Origin: Eucommia ulmoides
Lineage: Eukaryota > Streptophyta > Magnoliopsida > Garryales > Eucommiaceae
DNA length: 64,000 bases
Assembly: GCA_016647705.1 (NCBI GenBank)
Contig: CM028333.1
Span: 18,783,743-18,847,742 of the forward strand
Direction: 5' to 3'
The notes under the pieces are model-generated. The model was not told the DNA's origin. It made no database searches and worked only from the letters and a program-made list of their open reading frames with translations. Shown piece after piece: positions 35,155 through 46,725 of the stretch. Position numbers and translations under genes: made by a program. Every line of letters begins with the position of its first letter. The stretch's first letter is position 1.

Positions 35155-35405
35155 GGTTTCTGTTTCGGTATGTGGTTTCTGTTTCTGTTTCTATTTTGGT
35201 TTCTGTTTCTGCTGCTGTTATTGATGTTTTTGTTTTTGTTTCTATTTCCATTGTTGTTTCTGTTTCGGTTTTGGTTTTTGTTTTTGTTTCTAGTTTGGTT
35301 TCTGTTTTTGTTGCTGCTGTTGTTGTCGTTGCTGTTTTCGTTTATGTTTCTGTTTCCATTGTTGTTTCTGTTTCCGTCATTGTTTCTGTTTTTGTTGTTG
35401 TTGGA
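35155..35405 (+). repeat. Degenerate (TTTCTG)n-type hexamer array in CACTA-2
   Basis: This has the same GTTTCTGTTTC/GTTTCGGTTTTGG structure as the two arrays in CACTA-1. Open frames here are low-complexity artefacts. Confidence 0.85.
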
Positions 35406-35447
35406 CCAAAACGAACTTCATCAAATAAAATTTTATCCACATAGGGA

Positions 35448-35585
35448 ACATCGAAAGAGATTGAGCAGAAATTGCAAGATCAACAAAATAAGATAGACAC
35501 CATGGAAGTAGAGTTAGTAGAGTTGAAAGAACTTATGAGATCGATGACGAGCACAATCAGGACCTACAGAATCTCCGTCTTCATG
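35448..35585 (+). pseudogene. Coiled-coil exon of a transposase-like gene
   Basis: One frame reads TSKEIEQKLQDQQNKIDTME and then VELVELKELMRSMTSTI, a heptad-like coiled coil. It is followed by a GT donor at 35586-35587, and an AG acceptor lies at 35672-35673. Plant En/Spm-type (Ptta) transposases often end in such a segment, and CACTA-1 keeps a matching upstream domain. The assignment is an inference, since the segment has no catalytic motif. Confidence 0.5.
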
Positions 35586-35909
35586 GTAATATATTATGTT
35601 CAATCATTTTTAACATTAGAATTACGGTTAATTTATTCTAAGTTCTATTTTTTTTTTTTTTAACAATTTGCAGATTCAAGTAATTATGGAATCGATGATG
35701 TTGATCGCTTATCATTTATCGTTTGTTTTTTGGTTATTTTGTAATGATATATGTAAGACATTTTTTTTTGTTATATTAGTGTTTAAGGATATTGGTATAA
35801 TTGATATATTTTGACTATTTGGTTTTTAATACAATTGTATGATTTTGTTTACTTTTTGTTGATTGGTTGTGGCTATAAATTGACATTCATAGTTCTAAGT
35901 AAAGTAATT

Positions 35910-36316
35910 TGCTACAAAAATATTTGGTGGCAGAATGTTTTCCTGCAAATTTAGATTTTGTTTTGGCGACCAAAAAAAATTCGTCGCCAACTGTTTCCCA
36001 CCTTTACATATTTTTTGCCACAAAATTATCGCCAAAACAATTTCCCGCCATTTCAGTCTTTTTTGGCGACGAAAATTTTCGTCGCCAAAATATTATTCCC
36101 GCCATTTATAATCACTTTTCTACGAAATAATTCGTCGTGAAATAGTAGTCTTACATGACGAAACTAAAATTTGTCGCTAAAAACTTTCTGCTGCGGCACT
36201 TAGGCTACGAAATTGGAACAGTGATTTTTTCGCCACTAAAATGTTTTCGCTACAAAATTAGGGATTTAGATACAATTTTATTTTTTTTGTAGCCAAATCT
36301 CATTTTTCTTGTAGTG
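35910..36316. repeat. CACTA-2 right subterminal arm
   Basis: The arm is rich in TTCGTCGCCAA, GGCGACGAAAA and CTACGAAA words and ends with the inverted CACTACAAGAAAA repeat. It is close to 4950-5322 of CACTA-1. Confidence 0.85.
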
Positions 36317-37119
36317 TTATACGCTTCGGTCGACTTATCAGTCGACTCCTCATTGCTGAACACTTTTCTCCAATTCATTTTTAATACATTCTCAATTACA
36401 TTTTTGCCCCTTTAACAAATTTCTTTTCTAAATTAGCTCCACTAACTTTCTCAAATTCCATTTTAACCATTTTCAAATATTGCTTTTCAATAACACAAAT
36501 GAGCAAATAATTTCACCTTATTAACACACACAAACAATAAAAACTTTTTGTGTTGTGTGTGTTCCTAATTGGGATATTAAGAGTTGAAATTCACCTGAAT
36601 TGTTTTGCCTAATTTCTTCAAACTCTTAATTCTTCATCATCTTTGTCATCAACATTTAGCATCCATTCAAAATTTGTCATCCCATTTTTATCACTAGAAC
36701 TTAATTAACTGACACACTTGAACAAACCATTAGTCTCACAAAAAATATCGATATTTAATTGTCTATCAAAATCTTAGGATCAACAATCTTTACTTCTTTT
36801 TCAATTACACATAGGAGCAAATAATTTCACTAATTAGGATCATATCAAAACACACTTAAACTTTTAAAAAACATTTTGTGTCGTGTGTGATCCTAATTGG
36901 GATATTAAGAGTTGAAATTTAACCTGAGTTGTTTTCTCTTTTCTTCAAATTCTTCAACCTCTTAATCCTTCATCATCTTTGTCATGATCTTTTAACATCA
37001 ATTCATTACTTGTCATTATATTTCATCATTGGAACTAACAAACTGAAACACTCAATTAAACCGTTAATTCCACAAAAAATATCAACATTTAATTATTTAT
37101 CAAAATCTTAGGATCAACA

Positions 37120-39410
37120 GTTTTCATTACAACAAAAAAATGGGTATTTTTTAACCTATAGGCGAACTAAATGGTCTTTAACTAAAAATAGTAAGGGTTT
37201 GACTGATGTTTAAAAAATGACAAGAATTTTTGGTTAATGACAAAATCACAAAGGAGATAAATGACAAATACCCATATTTTAATCATATCCTCAAGGTTTC
37301 ATATATCAATTCAGTTTTGTTCTTAAGCCTAATTTTTGTTAACAGTACATAAATCAGCTTGTGCAATAGAAGACCTGCGTTTCAATCAAATTCTTAAAGT
37401 TTAAAAATCATTTCAATAAAAAAATTTAAGTTTCAATATTGTGATCTCGACTACCACACGTTTGATTTTGTTAGTAGATTTAAGAGAAGTAGTATCAAGA
37501 AAAATTAAATTGAAATAATTTTAAAATTTCGATGACTTGATTGAGAAAATTGCAACATGCATCACAAATCAAATTACGGATAAATCTGAATTTTAAAGAC
37601 CAACGGTGTAATCTGTTGGAACAAAAGGCCTATATATGAAATACTCAAAATATTACACTACTTACAAGTCTATAAAAAAATTTATCAAGAACTCAAAAAC
37701 ACTTCACACTTCTTTCAAATGAGAAAATGCATGGAGCATATATCTAAAAAGGTGAAAAGGAAATAAAAGAATTTAATGTGGTTAAAGAATGCAATTTTTC
37801 ATGTGTTTTAGTGGGTTCTAATTTTTTTTTATTTCTTTATATATAAAATTAGAATGTGTTGACTTGCAAAAAAATTGATAAAATTAATCTTAATTTATGG
37901 TTATTTGTTTATTATTTTATAATATATTAATAAAATTAATTTGAAAAAATATTATTTTACTATGATTATTTATGTAATTTTTAATAACATATTTATTTTT
38001 CGATATTCATAAAACATCATTACTTACTAAAATTAATATATTTTTATTTTTGATTTTTTATGTACCACAAATTAAAATAAAAATAAAAAATAAATAAAGT
38101 ACAAATAAAAAAAAATTATATCTTATTATTATACTTAAAAGTGAAAGAAATATTTTTAGAATGAAGTATTACTAATTTCTCAAATCTCTTCACTCTTTTT
38201 AAATCAATGGTTAATATCTTCTCTTCCCATTACCAATAATATTAAATGAATAGAAAACTATTTTTAATTCAAATTAATAACAATGAAAATGAATAGAAAA
38301 TTGCTTTCAATTCCAATTCTACATTTGCATAATAAAATAAATTCTTTTTTTAATTAATAATTATCTTTATTTATTTATTTTTATTTTTTCCATTATCAAT
38401 TCAAAATTTCATTCTTTTTTTTAATATATTCAAAATATTGGATTTTAAAAAAAATGAATAAATTATTTTTCATTCAAATATAGTTATTTTTTAATTAATA
38501 ATTTTATTTATTTATTTATGTTTCGTTATTATTATCAATTCCAACTTTCATTCATTTTTTACCAAAAAAAAAGTTCATAATATTGGTTTTTTAAAAAAAT
38601 AATTAAATTAATTTTATTCAAAAAATGATGAATAATGTGGGTTGAAAATGATGATCCCTCAAAGACATTCTTTTACAAATAATCTATTTTATCATTAATT
38701 TTATCTTAAATGAATGTATTTTTTTCAATAATTGAAAAAAAAAAAAATGTTCTTCATGAGCATTTCATAAATTAAAAATGATTTTTTTTTAAATCCAAAT
38801 TTTACGATTAACTATTTATCTAATTCACTTTGTGTAGTGATTTTTTAAGAAAATCCCATAATTCTCTCAAAAGTTAAAAATCATTGTACGCCATAAAAAT
38901 TATTACAATTTTTATATGAAAGTTGCAATTATTTCAAAGTAGTATAATAATTTTGGACTTATAAAAAAATTATTTTACCAACATGGAATATATTGACTAA
39001 AATTTTAAGTTCGTATACTATTCACCAAGAAAAAAAAAACTTTAAAATTTATTTCCATAGAGTCCATACTAGCTCATAGTAATTTTACAAAATTTGAAAA
39101 ACACGCATTACGCTTATATTTTGTGATTTTTTTAGCTCCGAGATCGGAAACCAATTTTGTCATTCCATAATTTTGTGATTTTTATTTTATTTATTTATAT
39201 TTTATGATTTCTAACTTCTATTATATTTTTTCGAAATGGGCCAGTCTTGCTACAAAAAACATGGGTATTCGATTAATTTTATTAAGAGTATCAAATGTAA
39301 ACATCATGAGCAAGAAAATACAATTTCTATTGGTTTAGAAACTAAATAGTAAACAACTATTTCATATCATTATGAACAAACCTAATATGAATTTTCTTTA
39401 TTTTAGTTTT
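37120..39410. other. AT-rich DNA with one unit of a ~400-bp direct repeat
   Basis: No gene is visible. A unit at about 37741-38150 (AAAGAATGCA, GTGGGTTCTAA, TTTATATATAAAATTAGAAT and TTGTTTATTATTTTATAATA) is repeated at 39465-39853, and its first 70 bp again at 39853-39925. Other parts are long A/T runs. Confidence 0.6.
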
Positions 39411-39439
39411 AATCCGCGCATTGCGCAGGCTAAAACTAA
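39411..39439 (+). mobile_element. Helitron-like 3' terminus
   Basis: The sequence CCGCGCATTGCGCAGG (39414-39429) can form a short GC hairpin, and CTAA followed by T comes 7 bp later (39436-39440). A hairpin about 10 bp before CTRR, with insertion before T, is the Helitron 3' end rule. I could not find the TC 5' end, so the element's extent is unknown. Confidence 0.45.
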
Positions 39440-39464
39440 TTTAATACTTAAACGAGGAAGGAAA

Positions 39465-39925
39465 GAGAAGGTTTTATGAGCTTAAAGAATGTATTTTTAA
39501 GCTTTTTAGTCGGTTCTCATTTTTTTATATATAAAATTAGAATTTGTTGACTTGTAAAAATTGATAAAATTAATTTTATTTTAAGGTTATTTGTTTATTA
39601 TTTTATAATATATTAGTAAACAATAATTTGTAAAAATATTATTTTACTCTGATTACTTATGTAAATTTTAATAATATATTAATTTTGGATATTTATAAAA
39701 TGTCATTACTTATTAAAATTTAAAAAAATTTATTTTTAATTTTTTATTAGCACAAATAAAAAAAGAAAAGAAAAATTCAAAATAAAAGTACCAATTAAAA
39801 AACAAAAAATAAAATAAAAACAAGAGAGAAATTTGTATCTATATCTAATAGTTAAAAGTGAAATGAGAGAGAAAATTTTAATGAGGTTAAAGAATGCATT
39901 TTTCAAGATTTTTGGTGGGTTCTAA
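39465..39925. repeat. Second and partial third unit of the ~400-bp direct repeat
   Basis: Unit 2 (39465-39853) matches 37741-38150 with many substitutions. The first part of a third unit (GGTTAAAGAATGCATTTTTCAAG) follows directly. Units 2 and 3 are tandem, and unit 1 is separated from them by the stretch ending in the Helitron-like terminus. Confidence 0.65.
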
Positions 39926-39990
39926 GCGGTACCGACCTTTCTTTAGACCCCGCGCATAGTGGGAGTTTTGTACCACTGGGCTACCATTTT
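39926..39990 (+). mobile_element. SINE 3' fragment (Angio-domain-like)
   Basis: The words AGACCCCGCGCATAGTGGGAG and ACCACTGGGCTACC followed by a T run match the conserved 3' end shared by many flowering-plant SINEs, as I recall it. The tRNA-derived head with A and B boxes is not visible, so this is a fragment or a relic. Confidence 0.55.
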
Positions 39991-40018
39991 TATATATAAA
40001 ATAATTAGTGGTCCCACT

Positions 40019-42152
40019 TGTTGATCCTAAGATTTTAATGAACAATTAAGTATTGATGTTTTGGTAGAACTAATGTTTGATCAGTGTTTCAGTGATTTAA
40101 AATTTCAGTAATGAAGATGTCAAATGGAATTGATGTTTAATGAAGATATCAAGATGATGAAGAAGTATTAAGAGTTTGAAGAAATTTGGGAAAACAACTC
40201 AGGTAAATATTAACTCTTAATATCCCATTTAGGAACACATACATGGCACAAAATGAATCATATCTTTTATGTGTGTTTTTGTTAAGTATATTTATTTTCA
40301 CCTATGTGAATTAAAAAAAAAAAATTGAATGACGAAAAGGGAATATAAGAATATTAGTGGAGCTTATTTAAATATAAATATGGATAAATAGGCAAAATCG
40401 TAAAAGAAAGTAGGTTAAAAACGAGATCAGAGAAAGTAATTCAGAAAGAGGCAGTCGACTGAGGAGTCGATCGGATAAGGAAGATGAAACATCCTGAATT
40501 AAATAGTCGACCGACCGGTCGACCTATGAAAACATCTGAACACTCTGAATCTGCGAGTCGACAGAGCGATCGACCGGTGGAAGCATAACAAACTCTCTGA
40601 ATCTGCGAGTCGATCGAGCGGTCGACTTATGCTCGCTGAGGCGAGGGTTTGGCTGCAAGCGGTGTTGGGCAGTTAACTGAGTAGTGGACTGAATGTGCTG
40701 GTTCAGGATATTGTTTGATCCGATTTTAAATCCAAAAGTAGCCATTTTTTGTTAGGATTTGAGAGAGATTTAAGGGATATTCTCTATATTCAACATATGG
40801 TTCATAAACTAATTAAATCATTTCAATATGGTTCATTAAATATTAATGTTTCTCAATTTGGTAATTAAAATGGATTCTACACTTATTTATTTTTTATTGA
40901 GAAATACTTTGGGGATTTAATTGAGAGTTTTAAAAGTTGTTATTAAGTAAAATTGAACCTAAATGAAGTCCTTATATTATAAGGGGTTTATAAGAGTATT
41001 TTATTGTTATGACACTTGTAAACTAGCCGTTAGGAGGTTGATTACATATGCCTTTATACAGACTTGCGAATTTTCTAAGTATAGCCAATCATTTTCAGAT
41101 AGATAATCACTTTATATAATTTTGAGAGAGCTTTTATAAGAGTTATCATTCTAAGTCTTTGAGAGTTGTTCTAAGAGTGATTATGATAATCAACTGCGAT
41201 CAATTTTTGCTGATACCAGAATTGAAGCTACATTATTCTAATCATTAATACTGTGGATTCCAGGTGAGATCTTTCCATACTAATTATTGCTTGTTTATTA
41301 TTTTATATTTGGAAATTGATCTTAGATTTTTTTTTTTTTTTAATTTTTAAAGAAAATAGTTTTTCAAATAATTTCTTGAATCTGATTACGTGCTCCAATT
41401 TGCTACTAATATCTTGTTAAAATCAAATTTCTGCATCTAACATATTTCAATCACTAGTTGGGATATTGATTGAGTTTTTATTTATCTGGTGTGGTAGAAG
41501 CTCTGAGTAAGATTTACTTATCAATTTTTGTATTGGTGAGTTGTGACGGATTAAATATCATTAGGGATATTTAATCAAGGGTAGTAAGGTTTTAGTCTCT
41601 TCCTATAAAGAGATTAAGATAATGATTCTTCCTGGATAAGAATCGTAATTTTTTTGAGTGATTTTGTAACGGTTCAATCCTTACCGGGTAAAAGGATATT
41701 TGGAGTGTTTTGGTAAGGTTGTGATTCTTCAGCCTTGTGTTAAAAAGAATTAGGTTATTCTTTAGCCTGTGAAAAGTAGAAGTTATTCCTTAGCCTGAGA
41801 AAAGGAAATTGTAATGGTTAATTCTGAGCATGTAAAAGAATCGGTGTGCGGGTTTGGTTCCTACCTTTAAAAGAATCTTGGTTTTAGTGGGTGTGACCGC
41901 TGTGGAGCTCGGGGGACTGCATTAGCCAAGATTAGCTTGGTGAACCAATATAAATCTCTAGTGTGCTGTTTTCTTAATTTGTTTATTTTTGTTGTTTGGG
42001 TATGCATTTAGATTTATTTTAATTCCGCTGTGATATAAACATAATAATTAATTTAGATATAAAATTAATTATTTAATTTATTTAAGTATATTCTAATAAT
42101 ATTTTTTAATTACCCAATTCACCCATTTCTTGGGTATTCTACTTGGCCAACA
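40019..42152 (+). repeat. copia-2 5' LTR
   Basis: It starts TGTTGATCCTAAG and ends TTGGCCAACA, with TG...CA ends and a 5-bp terminal inverted repeat TGTTG/CAACA. At 40440-40640 it holds several GTCGAC-centred palindromic words (GACCGACCGGTCGACC near 40510). TATA-like TTATATTATAAGG lies near 40972. Four other copies or fragments of the family occur in this window (8985, 17831, 25328 and 27186). Confidence 0.9.
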
Positions 42153-42154
42153 AT

Positions 42155-42166
42155 TGGCATCGAAGC
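42155..42166 (+). promoter_or_regulatory. copia-2 primer-binding site
   Basis: TGGCATCGAAGC lies three bases after the LTR end. It resembles TGGTATCAGAGC, the complement of the initiator Met-tRNA 3' end, with three changes. It would prime minus-strand synthesis. Confidence 0.7.
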
Positions 42167-42204
42167 TGGTTTAGCTCGAATCTATTTTGCTAACAAAGAT
42201 CATA

Positions 42205-43190
42205 TGGCACACATAGTAGGCATACTAGGTGAGGAGCAGTTTATGCACTGATCACCCTTGTTTGCAGGTGAAAGTTACTCGTTTTGGAAAGACAGTATGA
42301 TAGTCTTTCTTCATGCTACAAATTATGACGTGTGGCTAATAATCGAGGATGGTCCATTTATTCTAATGGAAAATGGAGTTGAGAAGAATAAGGAACAACT
42401 CACTGCTTCCGATAAGCAAAAACTCTCTATTAGTTCTCAAGTTATCAATATTCTCTTTTGTTCTTTAGATGCTAATGAGTATTCTAGAGTTTCAGGTTGT
42501 AAATCCGCAAAAGAGATATAGGATAAGCTACAAGTTACTCACGAAGGGACAAGTCAAGTGAAGCAATCAAAGATCAATGCATTCATGAAAAAATTTGAGT
42601 TGTTCAGGATGGAGGCGAATGAATCGATTCATGAGATATACACTCGCTTCAACAACATATGTAACCGTATGAACCAACTCGGAAAGCCGTACTCCATGGA
42701 AGATAGAGTACGAAAGGTCCTAAGGTCCTTAACGAAAATATGAGAGTCAAATGTGACGGCAATCGAGGACGACAAGGATCTTGGCAAATACATCATCGAT
42801 GATCTAATTGGTAATTAGATGACTCATGAATCGACGATCAAAAGCTACGAGGATGGGAAATAGCAAGAGGAAATCCTTGGCACTAAAAGTTCAAAAAATT
42901 GAAGAAGTGGATGACAGTGATGATGAAAGCGTTGATAGTGAGCAAGAGAAGAATGTATCACTTCTCACAAATAATTTTACAAGAATGACTCGGCGCACAT
43001 TCCGGGGGAAAGAAATCTCAACATGTCCAAAATGGAATGCTATAACTGTCGCAAAACTGGTCATTTTCAAAATGATTTTCCCGAACCGAAGAAGGATAAT
43101 GAAAATGAGAAGAATAAGAAAGAAAATAAGAAAGCAAAGAAGAGTAAGAAGAAATCGATGAAGGCTACTTAGGATGATACTGATTCAAGT
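42205..43190 (+). pseudogene. copia-2 gag
   Basis: The gag starts MAHIVGILGEEQFMH and continues after a stop with SYSFWKDSMIVFLHATNYDV, a UBN2-type capsid. Open segments at 42258-42521 and 42558-42743 carry most of it. The zinc knuckle CYNCRKTGHFQND (43038-43076) is followed by Phe where the last Cys of CX2CX4HX4C should be (TTT at 43077-43079). Several in-frame stops and one shift make it non-functional. Confidence 0.85.
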
Positions 43191-43785
43191 AGCTCGAAAG
43201 AATCAAATAGTGAGGATTCATCCATGCTTGAATTAATGGCCACTAGTGGTGAGGTAACCAATTGTTCAAGTTCTTGTCCTTTAAATTTTGATGAATTATT
43301 TGATGTTTATCAAGAACTCTCACATGATTATAAAAACCAGTGTTCTAAAATAAATACCCTTCAAAGTACAATTAACACATTAAACAAGTAAGTGGTGGAT
43401 TATGAATTTGAAAACAATGGGTTGAAATCTAAATTGATGGATTTGCAATCAATTGTTCTCAAATTTACTGACGATGAAAACAATTTGAAAATACTTTTGG
43501 GAAGTTCACGTGGAGTTTTTGATAAGGCTAGTGTTGGATTTCAGAAAAGCTTAAACAAAAACGCTTTTATAAATTCTTTTCTGAAACCAAGAATCTTGTT
43601 AGATGTTTTAAATGTAACGTTGTGGGGTATACTATTCGTAGATGTTTTGGAAAACTATCTAACTGTAGACAAGTTTGGGTTCCAAAAGGAACTAAAATTG
43701 TCTCGGGTTCCGAAAGGAACTAAAATTATCCCGACTAACAAGATCGGACCCACGTAGGCTGGGTACCACTTAGGAACTATTTGAG
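43191..43785 (+). pseudogene. copia-2 gag-pol spacer with coiled-coil character
   Basis: The text (43392-43757) contains NNGLKSKLMDLQSIVLKF and TDDENNLKILL, with a heptad-like pattern, then FGFQKEL. It parallels 5522-6160 of copia-1. Function is unknown. Stops divide it. Confidence 0.7.
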
Positions 43786-44260
43786 ATGCTCCTTATAGGT
43801 TATTCTAAAAGTATCAATAAGTAAGGACAAATGGTTCCTGGATAGTGGTTGTTCTTGACACATGACGGGAGATAAAGGAAAATTTACATCTTTTACACCT
43901 AAAGATGGAGGTCATGTGACTTTAGAAGACAACACAAAGGGTAAAAATATTGGTATAGGTAATATCGATAATGGTACTACTATGATTAAAGATGTGTTAC
44001 TAGTTGATGGACTTAAACATAATTTGCTTAGTATTAGTCAACTATGTGACAAGGGATATAATGTTATATTTGATCATGATAGATGCATCATTAAGACTAG
44101 TCATGATAGTAGTATTTTGCTAGTTGCATCACGTTTTGAGAATGTTTATACTTGCCCTTTTGATGATTTTAATTCTCAAAATTTATCTTGGTTGAATGCT
44201 TTATCTGAGAATAGTTGGTTATGGCATAGAAGACTTGGGCATGCAAGTATAGAGTAAATT
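43786..44260 (+). pseudogene. copia-2 protease and GAG-pre-integrase
   Basis: KDKWFLDSGCS keeps the DSG active-site triplet, but the next Trp codon is TGA. The 131-codon open segment at 43862-44257 continues with HMTGDKGKF, LLSISQLCDKGY and NSWLWHRRLGHA, the latter being the start of the integrase HHCC zinc domain. Confidence 0.85.
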
Positions 44261-45355
44261 TCTAACTTATCTAAGAAGAGTCTTGTACATGGCCTACTTG
44301 ATTTGAAATATGTGAAGGATAAAGTATGTGATGCATGTCAATTAGGCAAGCAAGTTAGATCATCATTTAAGAAAAAAATGCACACGTCCACGTCTAGATG
44401 TCTTGAATTATTGTATCTTGATTTATTTGGGCCTAACTCTATTGCTAGTTTTGGTGGTAAGTTCTATGCATTTGTTATAGTTGGTGATTATTCTAGACTT
44501 ACCTAGGTATACTTTTTTGCTAAGAAAAGTGAGGTTGCTTCCGTTCTTGCTAAATTTTGTAAACGTGTCCAAAATGAGAAGCAATGTTCTATTATTAACA
44601 TTCGTAGTGACAGAGGAAGAGAATTTAAGAATGATAAAGTGATAAGCTACCGTGATGAGCATGGTTATGCTCACAACTTTTCTGTACCAAGATCACTGCA
44701 ACAAAATGGTGTAGTAGAAAGGAAGAACATAACGCTTTAAGAGATGGCCAGAACAATGCTAAATGAAAATCGTTTACCAACCTACTTTTGGGCTGAAGCA
44801 GTAAGTACCGCTTGTCACGTGGTAAACCGGGTATCAATTCGTAGAGGGTTTAACAAAATCCCAAATGAAATTTGGAATGGTAAGACTCCTAATATTTCAT
44901 ATTTTAAAGTCTTTGGTTGCAAATGTTTCATTTTGAATGACAATGATAATTTTGGTAAATTTGTTGCTAAATCCGATTATGGGATTTTCCTTGGATATGC
45001 TACTAACAGTAAAGCTTGTAGAGTTTATAATAAACGTACTTTAGTAGTAGAAAAAACTATGCATGTTGTTTTTGAGGAAGCTGATCCATACTTGTTGAGA
45101 AAGGTTTTGGATGATGATGATGCAAGTATCTTAAATAACCTAAACCAAGGTAATGATGCACTAAATGAGTCTCAACAAGAGGAGGAACCTAAGGAGAAGG
45201 ATTCAACTTTACCAAGAGCTATAAAGAAAGTACCGAGGCATTCAATTAAAGAAATCATCGGTAATTTCGAAAAAGGTGTAAGTATTCGATCTTCTCTTAG
45301 GGATATAATTAATCTTACTTTCTTATCTCAAATTGAGCCTAAAAATATAATATGA
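44261..45355 (+). pseudogene. copia-2 integrase
   Basis: CDACQLGKQ completes the zinc-binding part. The core contains GDYSR, IRSDRGREFKN and QQNGVVERKN, the last two holding the second Asp and the Glu of the DDE set. The 203-codon segment at 44744-45355 reads MARTMLNENRLPTYFWAEAV and GKTPNISYFKVFGCKCF. Stops at the W of SRLTW, in ITL*EMA and after PKNII break the frame. Confidence 0.88.
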
Positions 45356-46265
45356 GGCGCTAATTGATGAATCTTGGATTTTCGCAATGCAAGATGAATT
45401 AGTTTAATTTGAGTGGAACAAAGTATGGTGTCTCGTTCCAAGACCGGATTTTCATCCAATTATTGGTACTAAATGGGTATTTAGAAACAAAAAGGATGAA
45501 TTTGGTATGGTAATTAGAAATAAAGCAAGATTAGTGGCACAGGGCTATAATTAAGAGGAAGGAATTGATTATGATGAAACTTCTGCTCCTGTTGTTAGAC
45601 TAGAAGTAATTAGAATGCTACTCGCCTTTGCATGTTCACGTAATTTTAAGCTATATCAAATGGATGTAAAGAATGCATTTCTAAATAGCTTTCTAGTTGA
45701 AAAAGTCTTTGTGGAACAACCCCTGGGATTTGAAAGTGACAAATTTCCTGATCATGTATTTAAACTTCGCAAGGCTTTGTACGGGCTCAAACAAGCTCCG
45801 AGAGCATGGTATGAGAGACTTAGCCAATATTTGATCGAAAATGATTTTCGAAGGGGTATTTGTGATAAAACACTATTTGTAAAGCAAACTGATTTTGATA
45901 TCCTATTAGTACAAGTATATGTTGATGATATCATTTTTGGATCTACTAATGAGAATCTTTACCAAGAGTTTGCTAAGATAATGCAGGTTGAATTTGAAAT
46001 AAGTATGATGAGAGAGCGAAATTTCTTTCTTGGATTGCAAATTAAGCAAACCAAATAAGGGATATTTATAAACCAAGCTAAATACACCAAGGATCTGTTA
46101 AAGAAATATGGCTTGGAAGGAGCTAAATAGTACAAAACTCCCATGGCAACGGCTATAAAAATTGAAAAATATGATACGGGCAAAAGCATTAATGAAAAGA
46201 TTTATCGAGATATGATTGGTAGCTTATTGTATTTAACTGCTAGTAGACCTGACATTATATAATGT
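45356..46265 (+). pseudogene. copia-2 reverse transcriptase
   Basis: The RVT_2 domain is well preserved at 45615-46058: YQMDVKNAFLNSFLVEKVFV, ALYGLKQAPRAWYERL, and YVDDIIFGS with both catalytic Asp residues. FFLGLQIKQ follows. Stops occur near 45405, 45553, 46056 and 46129. Confidence 0.92.
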
Positions 46266-46725
46266 TTGTGTTTGTGCTAGATTTCAATCTTGTCCTAAAG
46301 AATCACACTTGACTGCGGTTAAGCGAATTTTTCGTTATTTAAATGGGACGACTGACCTAGGATTATGGTATCCTAGGGGGAGTGATTTTAAATTGGTAAG
46401 TTACTCTGACGTTGACTTTGCCAGTTGCAAAGTTGAGCGAAAAAGCACAAGCGAATCATGTCATTTATTAAGACATGTTTTGGTTTCTTGGTCAAGCAAG
46501 AAACAGAATTCGATAGCCTTGTCTACTACTGAGGCTAAATACATGGCAACTGGTAACTGTTGTGCTCAAATTTTATATATTAAGTAACAATTAAATGATT
46601 TTGGAGTTTTTATGGAGGATGTCCCAATCTTTTGTGATAATAAAAGTGCTATAAGTCTAAGTAAGAATGCTACACAGCACTCACGAACTAAGCACATAGA
46701 GATTAGACATCATTTTATTCGTGAT

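Larger units (their letters stand above)
28846..36316. mobile_element. CACTA/En-Spm DNA transposon (CACTA-2)
   Basis: The left end reads CACTACAAGAAAACTGGG and the right end reads CTCATTTTTCTTGTAGTG, with TTA at both flanks (28843-28845 and 36317-36319). Subterminal arms (28846-29260 and 35910-36316) are full of GGCGACGAA/TTCGTCGCC words. About 200 bp (31670-31870) are nearly the same as 2640-2850 of CACTA-1. Its interior holds a small MITE, a short tandem repeat, a 2.8-kb Tekay-like solo LTR, a hexamer array and one coiled-coil exon of a transposase-like gene. No full transposase remains. Confidence 0.93.
27186..36785 (-). mobile_element. copia solo LTR-2 (minus orientation), inserted in LTR-1 and split by CACTA-2
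   Basis: It begins TGTTAGCCCATTGGAATACTC at 27186 and ends GGATCAACA at 36785. A perfect 5-bp duplication ATCTT lies at 27181-27185 and 36786-36790. Without CACTA-2 it is about 2.13 kb, matching the copia-2 LTR. No internal sequence is present, so it is a solo LTR. A TATA-like CATATATAGACC lies on its sense strand near 28326. Confidence 0.9.
25328..37119 (-). mobile_element. copia LTR-1 (minus orientation), split by LTR-2
   Basis: The left part, 25328-27185, begins TGTTGGCCCAGTAAGC, and the right part, 36791-37119, ends GGATCAACA. Together they make about 2.19 kb, the length of the copia-2 LTR (2134 bp) in reverse. Its flanks ATAAA and GTTTT do not match, so it may not be a simple solo LTR. 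It is the outer layer of the nest. Open frames inside are not genes. Confidence 0.8.

Noticed and set aside
39926-39990. tRNA or other RNA gene because of GC-rich foldable sequence
   Set aside because: No anticodon arm or complete cloverleaf could be drawn, and the wording fits a SINE 3' end better.
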